From positions 1 to 55,925 of the forward strand of contig JAFGPX010000092.1 in NCBI GenBank assembly GCA_016935975.1: a stretch of 55,925 bases of DNA, in the 5' to 3' direction. The position numbers and the translations under genes were made by a program. Shown here piece by piece: positions 1 through 10,149 of this stretch (position 1 is the first letter of the stretch; each line of letters starts with the position of its first letter). The notes beneath the pieces were generated by a model. It did not search any database. It was given only the letters and a program-made list of their open reading frames with translations, and was not told the origin of the DNA. Source of the DNA: Deltaproteobacteria bacterium (GTDB lineage: Bacteria > Myxococcota_A > Polyangia > Fen-1088).

Positions 1-337
<337 letters not shown>

Positions 338-348
338 GGGGTAGGTTG

Positions 349-457
349 TAGAGGGCGCAGAGGGCGTAGGAGAGCGCAGAGGGCCGAGAATACGGAAGGG
401 GAGTGGACGTGGCCCTGACCGCCCTCTGTGCTCTCGTCCCCCTCTGGGTCCTCTCTC
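349..457. repeat. Imperfect inverted-repeat element between recA and lon (family A, copy 1)
   Basis: Purine-rich left arm 349-384 and its near reverse complement 421-457 can fold into a long hairpin of about 34 bp with a few mismatches and one indel, around a loop of ~36 nt. The core GGAGAGCGCAGAG (369-381) recurs exactly in the element at 43941-44050. It may end recA transcription, or it may be a dispersed intergenic palindrome. There is no U-run after either arm, so a classical terminator is not shown. Confidence 0.6.
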
Positions 458-522
458 TCCACCCGCCGGGCCCCCAGCTTTCCGCTGCGCCGAAAGTTGT
501 CGCAGCGGCGTTCCGTGCGTAC

Positions 523-528
523 TACGAT
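523..528 (+). promoter_or_regulatory. -10-like TACGAT, 7 nt before the lon start codon
   Basis: TACGAT ends 7 nt before ATG 536 and no Shine-Dalgarno sequence is present. The arrangement fits a leaderless transcript. The same hexamer with a 6-7 nt gap precedes the genes starting at 11730 (+) and 42259 (-). No convincing -35 is seen. Confidence 0.45.
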
Positions 529-535
529 TCCCGCA

Positions 536-2956
<2,421 letters not shown>

Positions 2957-2963
2957 GAGCGGG

Positions 2964-3031
2964 CCCCTCACCCCAACCCTCTCCCCGCGCGGCGGGGAGA
3001 GGGAGCCGAGCGCAGCGAGGCGGGTGAGGGG
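2964..3031. repeat. Nested palindromic intergenic element between convergent lon and aminopeptidase genes
   Basis: An outer pair CCCCTCACC (2964-2972) / GGTGAGGGG (3023-3031) encloses a perfect 12-bp stem, 2977-2988 with 2992-3003, closed by a 3-nt loop. The CCCTCACCC...CCTCTCCCC pattern recurs between genes of many GC-rich bacteria. Its place between two converging stop codons suggests a bidirectional terminator or transcript-end stabiliser, although no T-tract follows. Confidence 0.7.
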
Positions 3032-3032
3032 A

Positions 3033-5636
3033 TCACCGCCGGCGCGGCACCAGGGGCTTGCGGCCGGGGCGGTGGCTGCCGGGGCGCGGGCGCTTGGCGG
3101 CCGCGGGCGCGGGAGCCGGCGGCGCGCTGGGGTCGGGAGCTTTCGCCTCGAGCTTCTCCAAGCGCTCGCGCAAGCGCGCGGACTCGCCGCGCAGACGCTC
3201 GACTTCCTCGCCGAGCTTGCGCAGCTTCTCGCCGGCGTCGCCCTTCTCGCGTAGCTGCGTGATGGCGTTGCGGAAGCGGCGTCTGGCGCGGCCGTCGAGC
3301 TCGCCGGCCAGGGCGCGTTCGATGGCCGGGATGGCGCGGGCGTCGCCAATCTCGACCAAGGCAGACGCGGCGTCCATGCGCACACGGAAATCGCTATCCG
3401 AGAGACAGGCCTCCAGACGCTCGCGCGCGCGCCTGGCGTTGGCCGTGCCTTCGGCCAGCCGGCCGAGGGCCGTGACGGCCGCACGTCGGGATTGGAAAGT
3501 GGCGGTCCGAGAGATCGCGGTCTCGATGACGGGATAGGCCGCCGCGTCGCCACAGACCCCCAGACCTTCGAGCGCGCGCGCCCGAATCGTGTCCATGTAG
3601 CTGCGCCGCTCGAGCACGGGCCCGAGGACTTCGACCGCGCGCGGGGAGCGCACGCGGCCGAGCGCCAGTGCCGCGTTCGCCTCGACGAAGCAGCTCGGAT
3701 CGCCGTCGCGCACCCAAGCCGCGAGTAGCTCGGCGGCGCGGGCGTTGCCTGGCTCGTAGTCGATACGGAACTCGCCGAGCGCGGCGGCTACGGCTCGTCG
3801 CACCTTGGGCTGCTCTTGCCCGCGGGCGGCCAGCAGCGCCGAAAGGGCATCCTGGCGTCGCGTCTTGCCCAGCGCGGTGGCGGCGGCGGCGCGCACGGCC
3901 CAGAAGGCGTCGGTTTCGAGCGCCTGCCGCAACGCCGCCACGGCGGGCCCGTCGGGCTTGTCGGCCAGGGCACGCGCGGCCAGCACCCGGTCGATGGCCA
4001 GGCTGGCCACGGCCAGCTGGCGCACCCACAGCGGCCGGGGCTTGTCGAACTTCACGGTCTTGAGCAGGACGTCGCCGGGATCGAACACCACCTGCGTCGG
4101 CGCCTCGTCGAGGCGCACGTCGAAGGTGTGGCTGCGCAAGGTGATGTGCAGGGGAACGTCGCGCTCGCGGCCGGCGACTTCGAGGCGCAAGCCGGTGTTG
4201 AAGTCGTAGAGCTTGTCACCCTCTTGTTTCTGCTCCACGCGCAGCGAGCCCGTACGCTTGTCGGCGTCCCACTGCCAGGTGCATTCGAGCTCCGGGTGGC
4301 CGGCGTATTGCGTCCACTGGTGGAAGAAGCGATCGAGATTGCGACCGGATGCATCCTCGACGGTGCGCGCCAAATCGCGCGTCTCGACCGAGCCACGCGC
4401 GTGGCGCTCGGCATAGAGCCGGATGGCGCGCCAGAAGACCGCATCGCCCAGCTCGTGCCGGAGCATGTGCAGCACGCGCCCGCCCTTTTCGTAGAGGTGG
4501 CGGTCGAAGAGGTCGATGGGCTCTTCGAACTGGCGGCACACGATGGGGCGCTGGTACTCGCCGGCCTCGTCGAGGTAGCCGTCCATGTCGCCCAACAGAT
4601 CGATGTCGGCTTCGTCCCGGCTGCGCGAATGGGTGCGCCAGACGTACTCGAAGTAGGTGGCGAAGCCCTCGTTGAGCCAGGCCTCGGGCCATTCCCGGCA
4701 GGTGACGAGATCCCCCCACCACTGATGCGCCAACTCGTGCGCCACGAGGTAGTCGACGTCGTGGTCGAGGGCCGCGCGCTCGTCGAGGATGGCCTCGCCG
4801 GTGAGCGTGGTGGCGGTCGTGTTCTCCATGCCGCCGAATATGAAATCGGAAACGAAGATCTGGCTGTAGCGCGCGAAGGGATAGCGCACGCCGATGGTCT
4901 TCGAGAAGAAGTCGATGATGGCGGGCGTGGCCCGAAGCGTGCGTTCGATGTCGGCCTCGCGGCCCTTGGGTCCGTAGTAGTAGACCTCGACGCCGGTTTC
5001 GGGGGCGCGGGTCTTGATCTCGGCGAATGGTCCGCACACCAGGGTGACCAAGTAGGGGGAGTGGGGAAAGTCGAGGCCGTAGTGCCAGAGGGTGCGACCG
5101 TCGCCTAGATCGCGCCGCTCGCGCAGATCGCCGTTCGAGAGCACGAAGACCCCGGTCGGGGCCGTGCACAGCACTTCGCTGGTGGATTTCACCAGCGGCG
5201 CGTCCATGCAGGGGAAGTAGAAGCGGGAGTCCTCGTCCTGGCCCTGTGTCCAGCACTCGAGAGGGCGTTCGGGGTGCGCCTCGTCGGGCCCCACGAAGTA
5301 GAGCCCGCGCACCGGCCTGCAATGGTAGGCGATGTAGAGGGTGAGCTTCTCACCGCGCTGGTAGGCGCGGGGCAGCTCGACCCGAAGCCGCTTGCCGTCG
5401 TAGGCGGTGGCCGCCGCCACCTGGTCCACGGTGACGTCCGCAAACGTCATGTCCACGGCGTCCAGCTCGACGGCGCCGAGATCGTCGCGCCGGCTCTGCA
5501 GCGACAGTGTCACACGGCCGCGCAAGCTGCGCGCCGCGAGATCGGGCGCGAGTTCCAACCGTGTGTGCGCGATGGTGACCGGACAGTCGGGGGCGAAGTG
5601 GGTGCGTGCGTCGGGTGATACGAAAGGCCTTGGCAT
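3033..5636 (-). CDS. M1-family zinc aminopeptidase with C-terminal HEAT repeats
   Basis: The 867-aa protein should remove N-terminal residues from peptides by a one-zinc mechanism. The M1 signatures are clear: the exopeptidase motif GGMEN at 268-272, and HEXXH as HELAH at 300-304 with the third zinc ligand E323 in NEGFATYF. The N-terminal beta domain starts at about residue 15. From about residue 540 the chain becomes a series of HEAT-like helical repeats (ARALADKPDGPAVAALRQAL and several similar units), then a heptad coiled coil (EEVERLRGESARLRERLEKL) and a short basic, Pro-rich tail. No signal peptide is seen, so it is probably cytoplasmic. It is the last gene of a leftward operon, 39 nt after the radical SAM gene. 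The substrate is unknown. Confidence 0.93.
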   Translation of the reverse strand: MPRPFVSPDARTHFAPDCPVTIAHTRLELAPDLAARSLRGRVTLSLQSRRDDLGAVELDAVDMTFADVTVDQVAAATAYDGKRLRVELPRAYQRGEKLTLYIAYHCRPVRGLYFVGPDEAHPERPLECWTQGQDEDSRFYFPCMDAPLVKSTSEVLCTAPTGVFVLSNGDLRERRDLGDGRTLWHYGLDFPHSPYLVTLVCGPFAEIKTRAPETGVEVYYYGPKGREADIERTLRATPAIIDFFSKTIGVRYPFARYSQIFVSDFIFGGMENTTATTLTGEAILDERAALDHDVDYLVAHELAHQWWGDLVTCREWPEAWLNEGFATYFEYVWRTHSRSRDEADIDLLGDMDGYLDEAGEYQRPIVCRQFEEPIDLFDRHLYEKGGRVLHMLRHELGDAVFWRAIRLYAERHARGSVETRDLARTVEDASGRNLDRFFHQWTQYAGHPELECTWQWDADKRTGSLRVEQKQEGDKLYDFNTGLRLEVAGRERDVPLHITLRSHTFDVRLDEAPTQVVFDPGDVLLKTVKFDKPRPLWVRQLAVASLAIDRVLAARALADKPDGPAVAALRQALETDAFWAVRAAAATALGKTRRQDALSALLAARGQEQPKVRRAVAAALGEFRIDYEPGNARAAELLAAWVRDGDPSCFVEANAALALGRVRSPRAVEVLGPVLERRSYMDTIRARALEGLGVCGDAAAYPVIETAISRTATFQSRRAAVTALGRLAEGTANARRARERLEACLSDSDFRVRMDAASALVEIGDARAIPAIERALAGELDGRARRRFRNAITQLREKGDAGEKLRKLGEEVERLRGESARLRERLEKLEAKAPDPSAPPAPAPAAAKRPRPGSHRPGRKPLVPRRR

Positions 5637-5675
5637 GTCGGGTGGCGCAAAGCTACCCCGGATCGTCGTTCCCGG

Positions 5676-7505
5676 CTAGACGCCTGGGCGTGGCCGCGGC
5701 ACGGGGAAGTCGAACCAGGTGCGCACGTCGGCCTCGAGTCCCACGCCGTGCATGAAGTTGTAGATGGCGCGCCGCAGGCCCGCGCCGTATCTGCCGGGAT
5801 CGCGCCGGCCGAGCTCGACGAATGGCACCTCGTTGCGCGCGAAGACGGCTTGGCGGTCGTCGAGGATGCGCAGCCGTAGTTTTCGCCTGGCGCGAAACGC
5901 GGGGGCGTGCAGCGTGAGCGCGAAGCGGTGCCAGTAGGCCGAGTGCAGGTGGCCGCGCGCGAAAAGGCGGCGGACGAAGTCCAGGCCGTCGATGATCTCC
6001 TGCGCGGTTTGGGTCGGGTAGCCGTACATGAGATAGGCGTGCACCAGGAGGCCGGCCTCGGCCAGGGCGCGCGTGACCTCGGCGGCTTGTCCGGTGGTGA
6101 TGCCCTTGTCCATGAGCCCGAGCAGACGATCGTGAGCGCATTCGAGACCCGCGGTCACGGCCAGGCAACCCGAACGTCGCAGAAGCCGCGCCAGGGCCGG
6201 GGTGAACTGCTTCTCCAGGCGGATGTTGGCCCACCACTCGACGGTCAGGTCGCGCTCGATGAGCAAGCGCGCCAGATTGCCGAGCAGGGCCGGGGGCGCC
6301 GCTTCGTCGACGAAGTGGAAACCGCAAAGTCCGGTGTCCGCCCGGGCGCGCTCCATCCAGGCGACGACGGTCGCCGCGTCCGCCGGATCGTAACGTCGGA
6401 TGTAGTCGAGCGAGGTGTCGCAGAAGGCACAACGGTGCCAGTAGCAGCCGTGTGCGAGCTGGAGCTTGAGCCAGGGGCGCTCGGACCACAGGCGATGCAT
6501 GGGGTTGGGGCTCTCGGCCATCGCGACGTAGCCGGCGCGGCCCACGGGCCGCAGATCGGGCGCAGGCCGCTCGCGGTGGCGCAGGACGGGCGCCGTGGCG
6601 TCGTCGTGGAACAGCACCTTGCCCTCGCGGCGAACCCGGGTGCGCACCAGCGCCGGCGCGGGCTGCGCGCCCGCATGCCGCTCCACGATGCGCAGAAGCG
6701 GGATCTCGCCGTCGTCGTAGGTCACGTAGTCGAAGCAGTCGAAGAGACGCGGCTCGTCGAGCGCGCGCAGCTCGGTGTTGACGTAGCCGCCGCCGAGCAC
6801 CGTGACGACGCTCGGCCTATTCGTCTTGATCCGCCGGGCGATGCGCAGCGCACCGAAGAGCGCGCCGGGAAAGGGCACCGTGAAACCCACGACGGTCGGC
6901 CGGTGCTTCCGCAAGGCCGTATCGGCCAGATCGTCGATCCAGCGATCCACAAGCGTCGGGTTCCTGGCCAGGTCGCGGGCCAGCGGCGCGTAGCTGGCGG
7001 CGTCCGCGGCCAGGCGCTCGGCGTAGCGAGCCAGGGCGAAGCGCGCGTCGAGGCCATCGCGAACCCCGTCCGCGATCTCGTCGAGAAACAAGCTGGCGCG
7101 GTGGCGAGCCACGACTTCCTGCGCTTGTCCGTCGCAGAGCCCCCGCATGGCGGCAAAGCGAGGACCCTCCGGTAGGTCGGCCGGCGCCGCGAGGCGCGCC
7201 GCGGATGCGGGCGCACGGCCTTGCAGGAAGGCGACGGCTTCTGCGATGCCGGCGCGAACCGCGGCGCCGTGGTTCAAAAGGTGGCGTACCGAAGCCGGCC
7301 GACGACGACTCGCGTACTTGCGGCGCAGAGCGCTCAGCACGGCGTCCACGCCGGCCGGCGAGAAAAGCCGCAGCGCCAGCCCGAGGGACAGGTCTTCCTG
7401 GGCGACCTCGTGTCCGTGCTGGCGCAGAAACGCCGCCAGCATGGGCACGGCCGGGTAGGCCGTGTTGAACTGCACCATGGGCGGCGTGATGAGCAGGACG
7501 CGCAT
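5676..7505 (-). CDS. B12-binding-domain radical SAM protein with a CX4CX2C cluster motif
   Basis: The 609-aa protein begins MRVLLITPPMVQ, the first strand of a cobalamin-binding-like Rossmann domain, with VVTVLGGGYVNTEL and YDDGE later in that domain. The radical SAM core follows, with cysteines C354, C359 and C362 in GCYWHRCAFCDTSLDYI. The spacing is CX4CX2C rather than the usual CX3CX2C, and the DNA reads cleanly there (plus strand ~6421-6446). The SAM-binding and barrel segments GFHFVDEAAP, GLECAHDRLLGLMDKG and AYLMYGYPTQT are present. Such enzymes make or modify small molecules or proteins with a 5'-deoxyadenosyl radical; the substrate cannot be told. It lies 12 nt after the exonuclease gene and 39 nt before the aminopeptidase gene. 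Confidence 0.88.
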   Translation of the reverse strand: MRVLLITPPMVQFNTAYPAVPMLAAFLRQHGHEVAQEDLSLGLALRLFSPAGVDAVLSALRRKYASRRRPASVRHLLNHGAAVRAGIAEAVAFLQGRAPASAARLAAPADLPEGPRFAAMRGLCDGQAQEVVARHRASLFLDEIADGVRDGLDARFALARYAERLAADAASYAPLARDLARNPTLVDRWIDDLADTALRKHRPTVVGFTVPFPGALFGALRIARRIKTNRPSVVTVLGGGYVNTELRALDEPRLFDCFDYVTYDDGEIPLLRIVERHAGAQPAPALVRTRVRREGKVLFHDDATAPVLRHRERPAPDLRPVGRAGYVAMAESPNPMHRLWSERPWLKLQLAHGCYWHRCAFCDTSLDYIRRYDPADAATVVAWMERARADTGLCGFHFVDEAAPPALLGNLARLLIERDLTVEWWANIRLEKQFTPALARLLRRSGCLAVTAGLECAHDRLLGLMDKGITTGQAAEVTRALAEAGLLVHAYLMYGYPTQTAQEIIDGLDFVRRLFARGHLHSAYWHRFALTLHAPAFRARRKLRLRILDDRQAVFARNEVPFVELGRRDPGRYGAGLRRAIYNFMHGVGLEADVRTWFDFPVPRPRPGV

Positions 7506-7517
7506 GCCGGGCGCTGC

Positions 7518-8237
7518 CTACTCCAGCAGCAGCCGCGCTCGGTCGACGTGGGCGGCCAACGTGGCCAGGCGCGCGTCGGCGGCGATGGTCGCGAGCAGAC
7601 CGTTGGCGGCGCCGGCGTAGGCCGCGCGATCGAGCAGGCCGGCGAGGAGACGGTAGCGCAAGAACAGGAACGCCGTCTGCGCCACGTCGGACAAGCAGTA
7701 GCCGCGCAGGACTTCCATCTGGCCGGTGCGGTACAGGGCCTCGACCTGGCTGCCGTCGACGCCCTCCTTGCCCGGCAAGCCGATCAAACGGGCCGCGCCA
7801 TGCAGCGAGGTCATGCGCGTGGCGCCGTGATCGGCCAGCACGTCGCACAGATCGATGTGCCGTTCGGTGCTGTAGCGATAGCGGTACGCGGTCTTGCGGT
7901 AGTACCAGGGCGCGGACACGCCGTAGCGCAGACTGCGCATCATCAAGACCGGCAGGTCGAAGCCGCGGCCGTTCCAGGTGACCAAGGTGGGCTCGTGTTT
8001 CGCCATGAACTCGGCGAAGTCGGCCAGCATCGCGCCTTCGTCCTTGCCCTCGCCGATGGTGCCGGCCTTCTTGCACAAGAGGTTCTCGTCGAGCCACATG
8101 ACGCCGATGACGACCGGCTTGCACGCATAGATGGGCGGGAAGGTCCGCTCCGTGCCTGGAGCGGGCTGGGCCGGTGTGTACAGCTCGGCGTCCGGAATCG
8201 TCTCGATGTCCAGCACCAGAAAGGTCGTGGCACTCAT
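7518..8237 (-). CDS. Predicted PolB-like 3'-5' exonuclease (DEDD fold)
   Basis: This 239-aa protein resembles the stand-alone exonuclease family related to the proofreading domain of family B polymerases. Visible motifs are Exo I FLVLDIET (D10, E12), Exo II TWNGRGFDLPVL near residue 90, and a C-terminal YCLSDVAQT segment that would supply the Exo III aspartate. The HIDLCDVL segment is also typical. It would cleave single-stranded DNA or RNA from the 3' end with two metal ions. It is the first gene of a leftward operon with the radical SAM and aminopeptidase genes. A TAGAAT box ends 9 nt before the ATG, with no Shine-Dalgarno sequence. The biological role is unknown. Confidence 0.87.
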   Translation of the reverse strand: MSATTFLVLDIETIPDAELYTPAQPAPGTERTFPPIYACKPVVIGVMWLDENLLCKKAGTIGEGKDEGAMLADFAEFMAKHEPTLVTWNGRGFDLPVLMMRSLRYGVSAPWYYRKTAYRYRYSTERHIDLCDVLADHGATRMTSLHGAARLIGLPGKEGVDGSQVEALYRTGQMEVLRGYCLSDVAQTAFLFLRYRLLAGLLDRAAYAGAANGLLATIAADARLATLAAHVDRARLLLE

Positions 8238-8246
8238 GGCGGCGAC

Positions 8247-8252
8247 ATTCTA
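8247..8252 (-). promoter_or_regulatory. -10-like TAGAAT, 9 nt before the exonuclease start
   Basis: On the minus strand GGC-TAGAAT is followed by 9 nt and the ATG at 8237. No Shine-Dalgarno sequence lies between, consistent with leaderless transcription of the three-gene operon. Confidence 0.5.
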
Positions 8253-8320
8253 GCCCGAAACCCACGTTCTCCGTGCATGTGGCGCGGACAAGGGCCAGGG
8301 TCGATGCCGGTCCGTCGAAG

Positions 8321-8393
8321 GCGGAGGAACGGAGCCGGAAAGTCCTTGGCATTTCGGCATCCCCGTCCGTCTCGGTTCCTCGGTTCCTCCCTG
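8321..8393. repeat. Imperfect inverted-repeat element (family B, copy 1)
   Basis: In the 203-nt gap between divergent genes, the arm starting GGAGGAACGGAG (8322-8333) is complementary to 8371-8390, which contains two reversed copies of a GAGGAACCG unit. The core AGGAACCGAG (minus strand of 8371-8380) recurs at 50023-50032. It is probably an intergenic mobile palindrome; its function is unknown. Confidence 0.45.
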
Positions 8394-8422
8394 TTTTTCC
8401 ACTACGTGACCGCCGTTGGGGC

Positions 8423-8428
8423 TAGGGT
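8423..8428 (+). promoter_or_regulatory. -10-like TAGGGT, 12 nt before the small membrane protein gene
   Basis: GGC-TAGGGT ends 12 nt before ATG 8441. The intervening bases are GC-rich, with no clear Shine-Dalgarno sequence. Confidence 0.4.
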
Positions 8429-8440
8429 AGGGGCCGCAGC

Positions 8441-8800
8441 ATGAGCCAGGATCGTCTCGACGGGGCACCGCAGAATCCCGGCGTGTCCAGCACGCGAGCG
8501 TTGCGCCAGGTGCGTGCGGCGCAGCTACGCGCCAAGGCGCTCAGGTGGGCCGTCGGCAAGTCCGCCTTGGGGTCTCTGTTTCTCGTGGGGGCGCTGGCCT
8601 ATGCGCTGTCGCCGCAGCGGTACAGCCACTCGAGCATGCTGTGGATGGCGTTCTTGCTCGTGCTCTCGACCGTGAACGTGGGGCTCGGGCTGCGCACGTT
8701 TTCGCGCGTGCGGCGGCGAGCCGGCCGCTACTGGCCCATTGCCACGGCGGCGTGGGGCGTACTGGCGACCGTGCTCGTGCGCCTGCTCATGGAGCGCTAG
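8441..8800 (+). CDS. Small integral membrane protein, unknown function
   Basis: This 119-aa protein has a polar, Arg-rich N-terminus (about 35 residues) and three hydrophobic segments at roughly 38-58 (SALGSLFLVGALAYAL), 65-83 (SSMLWMAFLLVLSTVNVGLG) and 97-116 (WPIATAAWGVLATVLVRLL). The basic loop RTFSRVRRRAGRYW between the last two suggests a positive-inside orientation. I do not recognise the family. The stop codon shares the tetranucleotide CTAG (8797-8800) with the stop of the convergent PEGA-protein gene. Coding is supported by the hydrophobic pattern, GC-rich third positions and the promoter-like box 12 nt upstream. The function is not inferable. Confidence 0.7.
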   Translation: MSQDRLDGAPQNPGVSSTRALRQVRAAQLRAKALRWAVGKSALGSLFLVGALAYALSPQRYSHSSMLWMAFLLVLSTVNVGLGLRTFSRVRRRAGRYWPIATAAWGVLATVLVRLLMER

Positions 8801-10041
8801 AAGCGCAGGTAGGCCGTGGCGCCCGCGCTGCCCGGACCGAAGCTGGGCATCACGAGGAGACTGCCGCGTTTCTGTGCCGCCGTCGTGGCCGGAGGAACGG
8901 CGAAGTAGCCGTGATAGAAGAAGACCGTCGAGGTCAAGATGAGGGCGCCGCCCAAGCCATAGCCGACCCACTGCAGTTTCGCGTAGCCGTCACCGGTGCT
9001 CTGCTGATCGCTGACGTATTTCTGTTCCGTGGGCGTAAGCTCCCCGCGATTGGTCTGGCCGTCGGCACTGCAGGTCGGCGCGCCCCCTGCGGCACAAGGG
9101 TAGCGGCGATAGGGATCGAGATTGCTGTTGACCTCGCTGACCTGGTAGCTGGAGTAGGCCCCGAGGCCCACGCCCACCAGGCCCAAGCCCAGCACCGCCC
9201 AGGCCGCGACGCGGAAGCCTTGGTTTGGGGCCACGACAGGAGGTTGGCTGTCGGGCTGGGCGAGCTGCGGGATTGTCTGATCGGCGGGGACGGCCGGGGC
9301 TCCGGCCGCGCCTTCTCCTGCGCCCGCGATCGCCTTCAAATCGACCGTCACCTGCTCGGTTGCGCCGGCGGCCACCGTGAACTTGCGTTCGTACTTCTCG
9401 TAGCCGGCCTTGCTCACCACGACCTCGTGACTGCCGGGCGCGACACCCGACAACGTGAGGCCGTCTTTGCCAAGCAGGCCCATGGGGGTGCCGTCGAGCC
9501 AGACGTTCGCGCCGACCACGCCGCCCGCAACCTTGACGGTGGCGGAAGTCTTGTCCCCGGTCAGTGCCGCGAACCATCGCTGTGCCGGCATGCGCAAGGC
9601 CACCGGCGTGGCCTGCGCCTTGGTGATCTGCTCCGAGGTCCAGCCCTCGACTACGCCGCGACCGGCGTCGAGCAGCTTGAGGGTCACGAGATAGGCGTCC
9701 GTGCCTACGGGCTGGAGGCTGCCGAAGACGAGCTTGGAGGCGCCGATGCTCTGGGCCGCCTGGGTCATGCAGGGCGGCGCCTCGTCCGGGCAGCTGAACA
9801 CCAGTTTGACTTCGACGAGATCCCGGCCCGCCACAAGGCGGAAGCCAGAGGCGGACGTCGCACGTTGCCGGAGGGCCTCGGTGATGGAGTTGGCCACGGC
9901 CTCGGGGGCGCCCGCCGCGGGCTCGAGGCCGAGGACCGAGATGGTCGCGTCGCCCGCCCAGCTTTGTCGGGTTGGGCCGAACCAGCCGGCGAGAAGACCG
10001 AGCGCGACTACCAAAGAGCCCCGGAGCGAGGTGTTTCCCAT
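8797..10041 (-). CDS. Exported PEGA-domain protein, membrane-anchored at the C-terminus
   Basis: The 414-aa protein starts with a signal-like segment (SLVVALGLLAGWFG, probable cleavage after SWA). Next comes a domain of about 150 residues (ISVLGLEPAAGAPEAVANSI, then LVFGSLQPVGTDAYLVTLKL) resembling the N-terminal sensor domains that precede PEGA repeats in myxobacteria. A PEGA domain follows at ~185-255 (VKVAGGVVGANVWLDGTP, LSGVAPGSHEVVVSKAGY), then an Ala/Pro-rich linker and two hydrophobic helices (VAAWAVLGLGLVGVGLGAY; VGYGLGGALILTSTVFFYHG). PEGA domains are thought to bind surface or cell-wall material. The N-terminal domain contains a possible disulphide pair (FSCPDEAPPC). It is divergent from the histidine kinase gene at 10150. 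The role is unknown. Confidence 0.8.
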   Translation of the reverse strand: MGNTSLRGSLVVALGLLAGWFGPTRQSWAGDATISVLGLEPAAGAPEAVANSITEALRQRATSASGFRLVAGRDLVEVKLVFSCPDEAPPCMTQAAQSIGASKLVFGSLQPVGTDAYLVTLKLLDAGRGVVEGWTSEQITKAQATPVALRMPAQRWFAALTGDKTSATVKVAGGVVGANVWLDGTPMGLLGKDGLTLSGVAPGSHEVVVSKAGYEKYERKFTVAAGATEQVTVDLKAIAGAGEGAAGAPAVPADQTIPQLAQPDSQPPVVAPNQGFRVAAWAVLGLGLVGVGLGAYSSYQVSEVNSNLDPYRRYPCAAGGAPTCSADGQTNRGELTPTEQKYVSDQQSTGDGYAKLQWVGYGLGGALILTSTVFFYHGYFAVPPATTAAQKRGSLLVMPSFGPGSAGATAYLRF

Positions 10042-10052
10042 GGCGAAGCCCG

Positions 10053-10081
10053 ATGTTTTCCCAGCGTCTTGTCATTGTCAA
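10053..10081 (-). promoter_or_regulatory. sigma70-type promoter of the PEGA protein gene
   Basis: On the minus strand a perfect TTGACA (10081-10076) is followed by a 17-nt spacer and AAACAT (10058-10053). The predicted start site lies only a few bases before ATG 10041, again giving a near-leaderless message. Confidence 0.5.
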
Positions 10082-10134
10082 TGCGGACGCGGTTTTTTCC
10101 GGGGAGAACCCGCTCTGGCGCGGCGTGCCTGTGC

Positions 10135-10140
10135 TAGCGT
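10135..10140 (+). promoter_or_regulatory. Extended -10 (TGC-TAGCGT), 9 nt before the histidine kinase gene
   Basis: TGC directly precedes TAGCGT, matching the TGn extension of -10 elements. The ATG at 10150 follows after 9 nt, with no Shine-Dalgarno sequence. Confidence 0.5.
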
Positions 10141-10149
10141 AGCCAGGGC

